Assembly (NCBI GenBank): GCA_025934595.1
Contig: JAICXU010000295.1
Span: forward strand, 1-5,359
DNA length: 5,359 nucleotides
Source of the DNA: Polyangiaceae bacterium
GTDB lineage: Bacteria > Myxococcota_A > Polyangia > Polyangiales > Polyangiaceae
Direction of reading: 5' to 3'
Positions 1 through 4,570 of the stretch are shown here, one piece after another. A program made the position numbers and the translations under genes. Numbering within the stretch: position 1 is the first letter of the stretch; each line of letters starts with the position of its first letter. The notes below the pieces were generated by a model. The model was given only the letters and a program-made list of their open reading frames with translations. It ran no database searches and was not told the DNA's origin.

Positions 1-280
1 CATGAACTTCATCGGCGCGCTCGCGGTCGAGGGCAAGAAATTCAATTGGGCGACGAACGATCGCCTTCGTCGCGCTCTCGAATTGAAGCTCTTCGAAGAT
101 CAGAAAGACTCGATCAAGCTGAAGACGCTCGTCTCCGCCGTCGTCGACAAAGACACGCAGGAGAAGATCGACATCATCAAGACGAGGCTCATCAAAAACT
201 TCGGCTACAACGAAGTCTCGGCGACGGACGTCTTGAACTATGTCGCATCGATCTTCGCGCGCGGAGATGCCAAGGAATGA
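1..280 (+). CDS. prkA: PrkA-family serine protein kinase, C-terminal fragment (5' end outside window)
   Basis: The window opens inside this gene, and the 92 visible residues run to TGA at 278-280. They resemble the C-terminal PrkA domain of bacterial PrkA/YeaG kinases. A helical RLRRALELKLFEDQKDSIKL stretch is followed by a segment around LIKNFGYNEVSATDVLNYVA, the place where family members carry a GYC/GYN...A.D.L.YV.S pattern before a short tail. In the family an AAA-like ATPase/kinase module comes first and this domain comes last, so the catalytic part should lie upstream of base 1. PrkA kinases act in the cytoplasm and are tied to sporulation, starvation or stress responses, often beside yeaH and spoVR homologues, which are not visible here. 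The ATG at base 2 is an internal Met, not a likely start. The next gene starts inside this stop codon (ATGA, 277-280), which implies translational coupling. Assignment is by recalled family pattern, not by a search. Confidence 0.8.
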   Translation, partial: MNFIGALAVEGKKFNWATNDRLRRALELKLFEDQKDSIKLKTLVSAVVDKDTQEKIDIIKTRLIKNFGYNEVSATDVLNYVASIFARGDAKE

Positions 281-549
281 GCGAGCTCAAAAAGAATCTC
301 ATGAAGCAGGGCATGAAGCTCATGTCCGATCCCCGCGTCATGAAGTTGATGCAAGACGAGCGCGTGATGAAGGCCGTAATGAAGGCGATGAGCCTTCCCG
401 GAAGAGCGCAAGGTCTCGCGCAAGAGCAGGCGGAGAAGATCGCGAAAGCGATGGCGCTCGCCACCGAAGACGAAGTGAAAGATCTCAAACGCACCGTGCG
501 ACGTCTCGAAGAAGAGATTGCGCGGATGCAAAAAGACTCGAAGAAATAG
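277..549 (+). CDS. Small Met-rich, coiled-coil protein of unknown function (90 aa)
   Basis: I do not recognise a named family. The start ATG at 277 overlaps the prkA stop as ATGA, which decides the start over the longer open frame that runs through prkA. Residues 1-40 are unusually Met-rich (Met 1, 9, 13, 16, 22, 25, 31, 35, 38) and carry a short internal repeat: RVMK at 20-23 and again at 29-32, each after an acidic or DP context. This spacing is loosely like STI1-type chaperone-binding motifs (DP..M..L..D..VM), but the resemblance is weak. Residues 41-65 form an Ala/Gln-rich amphipathic helix. Residues 64-89 are a charged heptad-like segment containing LKRTVRRLEEEIARMQKD, probably a coiled coil, as in phasin-type or other small oligomeric scaffold proteins. 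No signal peptide or membrane segment is present, so it is cytoplasmic. It is probably co-translated with prkA. A second copy of its last 20 codons survives at 2029-2098. Confidence 0.8.
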   Translation: MSELKKNLMKQGMKLMSDPRVMKLMQDERVMKAVMKAMSLPGRAQGLAQEQAEKIAKAMALATEDEVKDLKRTVRRLEEEIARMQKDSKK

Positions 550-564
550 CCGCGACGCACGCTC

Positions 565-1956
565 ATGGCGCACAGTCCGATTCTCGACGAAAAGTTTCGC
601 GAGCTCTGCGAGACCGCTGCCCCCGAAGCGGCGATCAGCCACCTGCGCCGGATCATCGAAGAAGGCGACGACATCGCTTGTTACAAGATCAACGCGTTTC
701 GTTTTGCCGATGACGCTGGCGTGTCGCACGTCGACGGTGTTCGCACGCTGCTCTTTGCGACGAAGCTCGGCCTACTGGATCTCAATTACGACGCTTACTG
801 TCCGTCGTGCCATGGCTTGCCCGACTACTCGCGCGCCCTCATGGGCGTGAAGACGCGCGTGCACTGCAAGCTCTGTCGTGTGGACATCAAGGTCGACTTC
901 GAGGACGAGCTCGAGGTTTCCTTCACGGTGAACCCCGCCGTTCGCGCCATCTCGTTCAAAGACTTTTCCGACCGCGAAGAATTTTTCGATCGGCTCGCAT
1001 GGATTCGCACGCTCAACGTTCGCGAAGGGCGGCTGCCGGCGATGATGGGCTTGTTCGAGCCCGGTGAAACGCGCACCGAACGCGCGACGTTCGCGGCCGG
1101 CGATTACAATGCCCGCGCGCCTGCTCACGTTCACGACGGCTGTGCGCTCGTCGTCGCGGGCGAGCCCACGAGCCAGGTGCAGTCGATCCGTTTCGCCGTC
1201 GACGCGCGCGGCCACGTCACTCCGAAAGCGGCCACGTTGAGACCGGGCCCCTGCGATGTCACCGTCGAGTTCGGCTACCCGGACCTGTGGGGGTTCGCCG
1301 TCGCCGAACTGAAACCGCGGCGAAACTTCGTGAGCGCCGCCTACCTGACCTCGCAGCAGGATTTCCGCGATCTGTTCTCGGGGGAGTTTCTCGCACCCGA
1401 CGTCAGCTTCGCGATTCGAAGCACGACTTTGATGTTCACCGACATCAAAGGCTCGACGGAAATGTACGAGGAGCTCGGTGACGCCGCCGCGTATCGCCGA
1501 GTACGTGACCACTTCGACGTCATGACCGACGTCATTCGCAAGAACGAGGGCGGAATCGTGAAAACGATCGGCGACGCCGTGATGGCGTCCTTTCCGATCA
1601 ACGTCAACGCAGTGCGCGCCGCGTGCGAAATTCAGCTCGCTTTCCAGGAAATCGACGAGCCTCTTCGCAGCGTCGAAGTGAAGATCGGACTCCATCGTGG
1701 TCCCGCCATCGCGGTCACCACGAACCGCAATCTCGACTTCTTCGGACGCACCGTGAACATCGCCGCGCGTGTGCAAGGCAGGAGCGCGCCGCGCCAAGTC
1801 CTCGCCAGCGAGTCGGTGCTCCAAGATCCGGACGTAGGCCGACTGCTTTCGTCGATGGGGCTCGCGCCACATCGAATGGAAACGTCACTCAAAGGAATCG
1901 CGGGCGCGCACACCGTCCATTCGATCGAGCCTCGCAGGGCATCGCACACGCCCTAA
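565..1956 (+). CDS. Class III adenylate cyclase with N-terminal zinc-ribbon-like (DUF5939-type) region
   Basis: This 463-residue cytoplasmic protein is predicted to make cAMP from ATP. Residues 1-280 look like the DUF5939 region found before cyclase domains in myxobacterial proteins: a helical start, then C79-x2-C82 and C101-x2-C104 (CPSC/CKLC), probably binding zinc, then a beta-rich stretch. The cyclase homology domain covers about 285-455. Expected catalytic residues are all visible: metal-binding D293 in FTDIKGST and D337 in KTIGDAVMASF, adenine-selecting K333 and D391 (in DFFGRTVNIAARV), ribose-binding N398 and transition-state R402. Lys and Asp at the selectivity positions favour adenylate over guanylate cyclase. 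There is no transmembrane segment, so control is probably through the N-terminal region or a partner. The start lies 15 nt after the small coiled-coil gene, with no clear Shine-Dalgarno, which fits an operon read through from prkA. Family and residue roles come from established knowledge; the zinc binding and ATP preference are inferred. Confidence 0.92.
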   Translation: MAHSPILDEKFRELCETAAPEAAISHLRRIIEEGDDIACYKINAFRFADDAGVSHVDGVRTLLFATKLGLLDLNYDAYCPSCHGLPDYSRALMGVKTRVHCKLCRVDIKVDFEDELEVSFTVNPAVRAISFKDFSDREEFFDRLAWIRTLNVREGRLPAMMGLFEPGETRTERATFAAGDYNARAPAHVHDGCALVVAGEPTSQVQSIRFAVDARGHVTPKAATLRPGPCDVTVEFGYPDLWGFAVAELKPRRNFVSAAYLTSQQDFRDLFSGEFLAPDVSFAIRSTTLMFTDIKGSTEMYEELGDAAAYRRVRDHFDVMTDVIRKNEGGIVKTIGDAVMASFPINVNAVRAACEIQLAFQEIDEPLRSVEVKIGLHRGPAIAVTTNRNLDFFGRTVNIAARVQGRSAPRQVLASESVLQDPDVGRLLSSMGLAPHRMETSLKGIAGAHTVHSIEPRRASHTP

Positions 1957-1986
1957 AGCCCGCACGCTCCAGTAGGCATCTCTCCG

Positions 1987-2014
1987 AGAGCGGCCACATG
2001 AGAGCGGCCACATG
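1987..2014. repeat. Perfect 14-bp tandem duplication (two copies)
   Basis: The unit AGAGCGGCCACATG occurs at 1987-2000 and again directly at 2001-2014 without a mismatch. The intact hydrolase gene has the corresponding bases only once, so the doubling is specific to the remnant. Because 14 is not a multiple of three, it shifts the reading frame of the hydrolase remnant exactly between its two matching pieces. It looks like replication slippage in sequence no longer under coding selection. Confidence 0.9.
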
Positions 2015-2027
2015 CGCCTCGGCGCAT
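2002..2027. repeat. Dispersed 26-bp direct repeat, copy 1, with palindromic core
   Basis: This block matches 2559-2584 at 25 of 26 positions; the only difference is C at 2015 against T at 2572. It contains most of a perfect inverted repeat, CATGCGCCTCGGCGCATG (2011-2028), able to form a 7-bp stem with a CTCG tetraloop. No T-run follows on either strand, so it does not look like an intrinsic terminator. In copy 2 the base change weakens the pairing. I interpret the repeat as shared hydrolase-gene ancestry; a REP-like element is the other possibility. Confidence 0.8.
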
Positions 2028-2028
2028 G

Positions 2029-2098
2029 GTAAAAATTGAAACGCACGGTTCGCCGTCTCGAAGAAGAAATCGCGCGTATGCAAAAGGACAAGAAGTAA
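2029..2098 (+). pseudogene. Remnant of the 3' end of a paralogue of the small coiled-coil gene
   Basis: From 2036 this stretch encodes LKRTVRRLEEEIARMQKD, then KK and a TAA stop (2096-2098). The 18 residues are identical to residues 70-87 of the small protein at 277-549; the only difference in the tail is loss of one Ser codon. At DNA level 8 of the 18 codons differ, and every difference is synonymous, so this is not a recent copy of 277-549. It looks like the end of an older paralogue that diverged under protein-level selection. An in-frame TAA at 2030-2032 and a likely 2-base loss near 2033-2036 cut it off, and nothing upstream continues the match: the neighbouring bases belong to the hydrolase remnant. 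It cannot make a functional protein by itself. Confidence 0.8.
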
Positions 2099-2117
2099 TG
2101 GTCGCTACGGGGGGGTC

Positions 2118-2477
2118 GTGAAATCGCAGATTCTGATTTTTCTCGGTGCATTGGTGATCGGACTTTTCACCGGGATCATTCCGATTTCCATCGGCGCCGG
2201 CAGCGCGTTCACGTCGATCAACACGGTGATGGCGCCGCTCGTGTGCTCTGGCGACGAGATCGTACCGGCATGGGAGTACCATCCGAAGGGAAGGCCCGCG
2301 CTCGCCTCTGGGCCGGATCTCGAGACGCGCTGGATCTGCGTGAATCAAACGACGCACGAAGCGCATATCGCGGGCTATCGCACGATCTTCATCGCGGGCG
2401 TCGTGTACGGGCTCCTCTTCACCGTCCTCCTCTACTTTTTGGGCCGCCGGCTCATCGACACGGAGGCGAACGAATAA
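2118..2477 (+). CDS. Small membrane protein with two predicted transmembrane helices (119 aa)
   Basis: I do not recognise the family. The GTG start at 2118 directly precedes a hydrophobic helix at residues 4-26, and a second helix spans about 86-108 before a charged tail, RRLIDTEANE. Between them lies a polar loop of about 60 residues with two cysteines, C43 and C74. If the N-terminus is cytoplasmic, this loop faces the periplasm and the cysteines could form a disulfide. The Arg pair after helix 2 supports a cytoplasmic C-terminus. A run of seven G (2109-2115) lies only 2 nt before the start; it is a poor and too-close ribosome site. The gene follows the two gene remnants and is convergent with the hydrolase. 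An overlapping 31-codon reading frame (2026-2121) ends in GTGA across this start, which could couple translation but is probably chance. Base use is like the neighbours. Function unknown. Confidence 0.75.
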   Translation: MKSQILIFLGALVIGLFTGIIPISIGAGSAFTSINTVMAPLVCSGDEIVPAWEYHPKGRPALASGPDLETRWICVNQTTHEAHIAGYRTIFIAGVVYGLLFTVLLYFLGRRLIDTEANE

Positions 2478-2489
2478 TCGTTCGAGCCC

Positions 2490-2521
2490 GCGCCGCCGCG
2501 ACCACGCTACCTCGGCGGCGC
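2490..2521. terminator. Possible bidirectional hairpin between convergent genes
   Basis: GCGCCGCCG at 2490-2498 pairs perfectly with CGGCGGCGC at 2513-2521 around a 14-nt loop, giving a 9-bp all-GC stem. It sits in the 48-nt gap between the membrane-protein stop and the hydrolase stop, where a shared terminator is expected. No T-run follows on either strand, so it is not a textbook intrinsic terminator and could be chance in GC-rich DNA. Confidence 0.4.
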
Positions 2522-2525
2522 CAGC

Positions 2526-3464
2526 CTACGCCGTTCTCTCGAGGAGCCACCTTTCGACGAGCGGCCACATGTGCCTCGGCGCATCTCTCCCGACGAGCAT
2601 GTCGACGTGCCCGAACGGCAGCGAGCGAAATGTCTTGTCGAGCGACGCGCTCCGCACGAATGCGGGACGCACGGACGGTGGCGGCGCGAGCTCGTCGTCG
2701 TCTCCTGCGATGACGAGAAGTGGAATGTCGAGCGACTCGAAACGCTCGACGTAGTCTTCGCGCTCGCCTCCGAAGCGCTTCGCGTTCGCCCAATCGAACA
2801 TCGCGAGCATCTCGTCGATGCCGGCGTAGTCGAATGCGAGGCGAAGATGCTCGTCGAGCACGTGAGGCTCGATCGCGGAAGGCCGCCACCCGCGAAGTGG
2901 CATCGGGAGCGGGCCGTCGGTCATGACCCGGAGCGTGCGCATCGCCGATGCGATCGCTCGCATCGCAACGGGTGCGCCGACGCTTCGAATTCGCGCCGCG
3001 CGGAGCGCCTTGACGGCGACGGCGACGGCTTGCAGCTCGAACGACCCGCGCGCGAAGTGATACGGGCTCCCGAGGGTCACGAGGCCGGCGATGCGACCTC
3101 GCAAAGCCGGGGCGGCGGCGTATCCGACGAGCCCACCGAGCGAATGGCCGATCAGAAATACCGGCTTATTTTCGGTATTTTTTGCGATTTCGGCGAGAGC
3201 GCTCGGCAAATCCTCCTCGACGTACTCGCGCACGTTGCGGGCCCTCGCCCGGGAGAGCTGGCGCGATCGACCGTGGCCTCGGAGATCCAAATTGAAGACG
3301 TCGAAGCCGCGCCGCGCGAGGTAATTCACGAAGCTCCGCGACGGCAGGTGCCATGCGTGCCGGTTCTGCCCGAACCCATGCACCAAGAGGACTTGGGCGC
3401 GCATCATGGCCATCCCGGCGGCGCGTTTTCGCACCATGGCGAGCGGGACTGCCCCGCCCGTCAC
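2526..3464 (-). CDS. Alpha/beta hydrolase (lipase/esterase-like), 312 aa
   Basis: A serine hydrolase of the alpha/beta fold, probably cytoplasmic as no signal peptide or lipobox is seen. With the chosen GTG start at 3464, the motifs fall in the family order: oxyanion-hole HGFG at 29-32 (VLLVHGFGQNRHAWH), LDLRGHGRS around 59-67, nucleophile S108 in GHSLGG (106-111), acid D257 in AGDDDELAPP, and H286 in FGHVDML. A lid-like, Ala/Arg-rich insertion lies between about 145 and 215. The triad is complete, so it should be active; an ester, lipid or acyl-thioester substrate is possible but cannot be told. The start was picked because AAGGAGG lies 5 nt before it. The longest open frame begins at 3578, would add 38 residues without family likeness and would overlap the start of the divergent gene. 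Its 3' end has a degenerate copy at 1958-2028. The gene is convergent with the membrane protein and divergent from the outer-membrane gene. Confidence 0.9.
   Translation of the reverse strand: MTGGAVPLAMVRKRAAGMAMMRAQVLLVHGFGQNRHAWHLPSRSFVNYLARRGFDVFNLDLRGHGRSRQLSRARARNVREYVEEDLPSALAEIAKNTENKPVFLIGHSLGGLVGYAAAPALRGRIAGLVTLGSPYHFARGSFELQAVAVAVKALRAARIRSVGAPVAMRAIASAMRTLRVMTDGPLPMPLRGWRPSAIEPHVLDEHLRLAFDYAGIDEMLAMFDWANAKRFGGEREDYVERFESLDIPLLVIAGDDDELAPPPSVRPAFVRSASLDKTFRSLPFGHVDMLVGRDAPRHMWPLVERWLLERTA
2559..2584. repeat. Dispersed 26-bp direct repeat, copy 2 (inside the hydrolase coding end)
   Basis: This is the partner of 2002-2027, with a single mismatch. Here the bases code, on the minus strand, for the hydrolase residues around APRHMWPLV near the C-terminus, which is an ordinary place for that family to end. 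That argues the sequence is native coding DNA here and the copy at 2002-2027 is the derived one. Confidence 0.8.
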
Positions 3465-3576
3465 GACGACCTCCTTCACGAAGTCCTCGTGGTCGTCGCG
3501 GTCGACCGCTTGTCTGACGAGACGCCGATGCAGAATCACACGAATACGAATTTTGAGTGTAGCATCGCAGCCCAAC
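3465..3576. promoter_or_regulatory. Divergent intergenic region, probable promoters for hydrolase and outer-membrane genes
   Basis: These 112 nt separate the two divergent starts. Bases 3531-3560 form an AT-richer pocket (for example ACGAATTTTGAGTGTAG) in otherwise GC-rich DNA, as expected for promoter DNA. I found no convincing -35/-10 pair on either strand and no clear operator palindrome. Confidence 0.45.
3470..3476 (-). promoter_or_regulatory. Strong Shine-Dalgarno of the hydrolase gene
   Basis: On the minus strand AAGGAGG is followed by TCGTC and then GTG (3464-3462), a near-ideal ribosome site and spacing. It decides the hydrolase start against the upstream ATG at 3578. It is the clearest ribosome site seen in the window. 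Confidence 0.75.
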
Positions 3577-4551
3577 ATGATGAGAGCCCCGACGCTCGCC
3601 TTGCTTGGTCTGTCGATCCTCAGCCTCTCGAAACCCGCTCTAGCTCAGGATGCGCCGAAGCCGGCCGACGCTTCCGCGAGCACCGGCGCCGCCGCGAAGA
3701 CCGACACGTCGTCGGCGAATACGGGAAAAACGGCGGAGCCTCCGAGCGACGTCGATCCTTCGACCGACGTCACCGAGAAGCCCGGCAAGACGTACTACTT
3801 CATCGGCCTCCGCTATCGCGGCGACATCGTCCCCAAGTTCATGCAGAACTTGTTCGTCGACGGCGGCAAAACGCTCTACTCGAACACCGTCGGCATCGAA
3901 GCCGACATCCGCAAGGACGGCTTCTCGTTCATTCCCGCGCTCTCCTACGTGGAGTACGGAACCGGCGGCGACGTCCTTTATTTGGAAAAAGGGAAAGACG
4001 CGAGCCTCGCCGGCAACTGGTCGAACGTGAACTCGTCGCTCAAAGCGATCTACGCCACCGCGGATCTCTTGTGGTCCTTCAAGGTGCACAAGAACGTCGA
4101 CTTCGAAATCGGCGCCGGCTTCGGTCTCGGCGTTCTTTTCGGCGATCTCGAGACGAGCTGGGTCTACGCCGATGCGAACGGTCCCTACACCGCCGACAGC
4201 GGCGCGCGTTACTCGCCGTGCGTGACCTCCGGCGGACAGGCGCCCACGCAAGTCGGCTGCAACAAGAAAGATCACCAGAACGCGAGCGTCGCGAAGATCG
4301 ATCACTACACCGAGCCCTCGTGGGTGAACGGCGGATCGAAGCCGAACCTCTTCATTCACCTCGCGGTCCCGCAGCTCGGCGTGCGCATCAAGCCCGTGAA
4401 AGAAATGGAAGCGCGCATCGGCCTCGGATTTTCGCTGACCGGATTTTTCTTCGGAATCAGCGGAAATTACGGCCTCGAGCGCTTGCTCGACAAAAAGAGC
4501 GAGTCGCAACCGACCGACGTCCGCACGCCGGCCCCGCAAGACACGAAGTAG
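3577..4551 (+). CDS. Exported protein, probable outer-membrane beta-barrel (324 aa)
   Basis: I do not recognise a named family. Residues 1-23 form a Sec signal peptide: MMR, a hydrophobic core LALLGLSILSL, then ALA before Q24 as a signal peptidase I site. A low-complexity, Ala/Pro/Ser/Thr/Asp-rich linker covers 24-70. From about 72 the protein alternates polar and aromatic/hydrophobic residues (TYYFIGLRYRG, FSFIPALSYVEYG, VDFEIGAGFGLGVLFGDLETSWVYA, LGVRIKPVKEMEARIGLGFSLTGFFFGISGNYGLE), a pattern of transmembrane beta-hairpins in the outer membrane. A large loop with C215 and C228, 13 residues apart, may hold a disulfide. The C-terminal tail (302-324) is again polar, so the barrel does not end in the usual terminal Phe/Trp. 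The start is the ATGATG at 3577/3580; the longer frame back to 3406 would bury the signal peptide and overlap the hydrolase. No strong Shine-Dalgarno is visible. A kinase gene follows after 19 nt. Confidence 0.75.
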   Translation: MMRAPTLALLGLSILSLSKPALAQDAPKPADASASTGAAAKTDTSSANTGKTAEPPSDVDPSTDVTEKPGKTYYFIGLRYRGDIVPKFMQNLFVDGGKTLYSNTVGIEADIRKDGFSFIPALSYVEYGTGGDVLYLEKGKDASLAGNWSNVNSSLKAIYATADLLWSFKVHKNVDFEIGAGFGLGVLFGDLETSWVYADANGPYTADSGARYSPCVTSGGQAPTQVGCNKKDHQNASVAKIDHYTEPSWVNGGSKPNLFIHLAVPQLGVRIKPVKEMEARIGLGFSLTGFFFGISGNYGLERLLDKKSESQPTDVRTPAPQDTK

Positions 4552-4570
4552 AGGTAGATGCGACGTAGGT

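Larger units (their letters stand above)
1958..2028 (-). pseudogene. Remnant of the 3' end of an alpha/beta hydrolase gene
   Basis: Read on the minus strand, this stretch encodes HAPRRMWPL in one frame (about 2028-2002). After a 14-bp duplication it encodes MWPLSERCLLERAG in another frame (1999-1958). Joined, these match the last residues of the intact hydrolase at 2526-3464, APRHMWPLVERWLLERTA. In the final 14 residues 10 are identical, and most base differences fall so that E, R, L, L, E, R are kept, as expected for diverged coding sequence. A 26-base core (2002-2027) is identical to 2559-2584 except for one base. No start, no upstream coding sequence and no stop remain, so this is a dead fragment. 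It sits immediately after the cyclase stop. An alternative is that the core is a dispersed palindromic repeat; the extended protein match makes a gene remnant more likely. Confidence 0.65.

Noticed and set aside
46..276. Upstream extension of the small coiled-coil frame
   Set aside because: It overlaps prkA in another frame and encodes Arg-rich sequence; the ATGA start at 277 is preferred.
1206..1238. Two GCGGCCACGT copies 20 bp apart, resembling part of the 26-bp repeat
   Set aside because: Both are inside the cyclase coding region with only about 10 bp in common; expected by chance in this base composition.
772..1872. Minus-strand open frame of 366 codons
   Set aside because: It is antisense to the cyclase, whose catalytic motifs are clear; the product is low-complexity Arg/Glu/His-rich.
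2011..2028. Palindrome as an intrinsic terminator of the cyclase operon
   Set aside because: The 7-bp stem is followed by GTAAAAATT on the plus strand and GC-rich sequence on the minus strand, with no T-run on either.
3531..3565. Possible -10 (TAGCAT) and -35 (TTGTCT) promoter boxes
   Set aside because: The matches are partial and no pair has acceptable spacing, so no specific promoter is claimed.
3640..4539. Minus-strand open frame of 299 codons
   Set aside because: Shadow of the exported protein, which has a signal peptide and beta-strand pattern; no motif on this strand.
2571..4568. Very long plus-strand open frame (665 codons)
   Set aside because: It runs antisense to the hydrolase and out of frame through the exported-protein gene; its product is Arg/His-rich without motifs, a GC-rich shadow.
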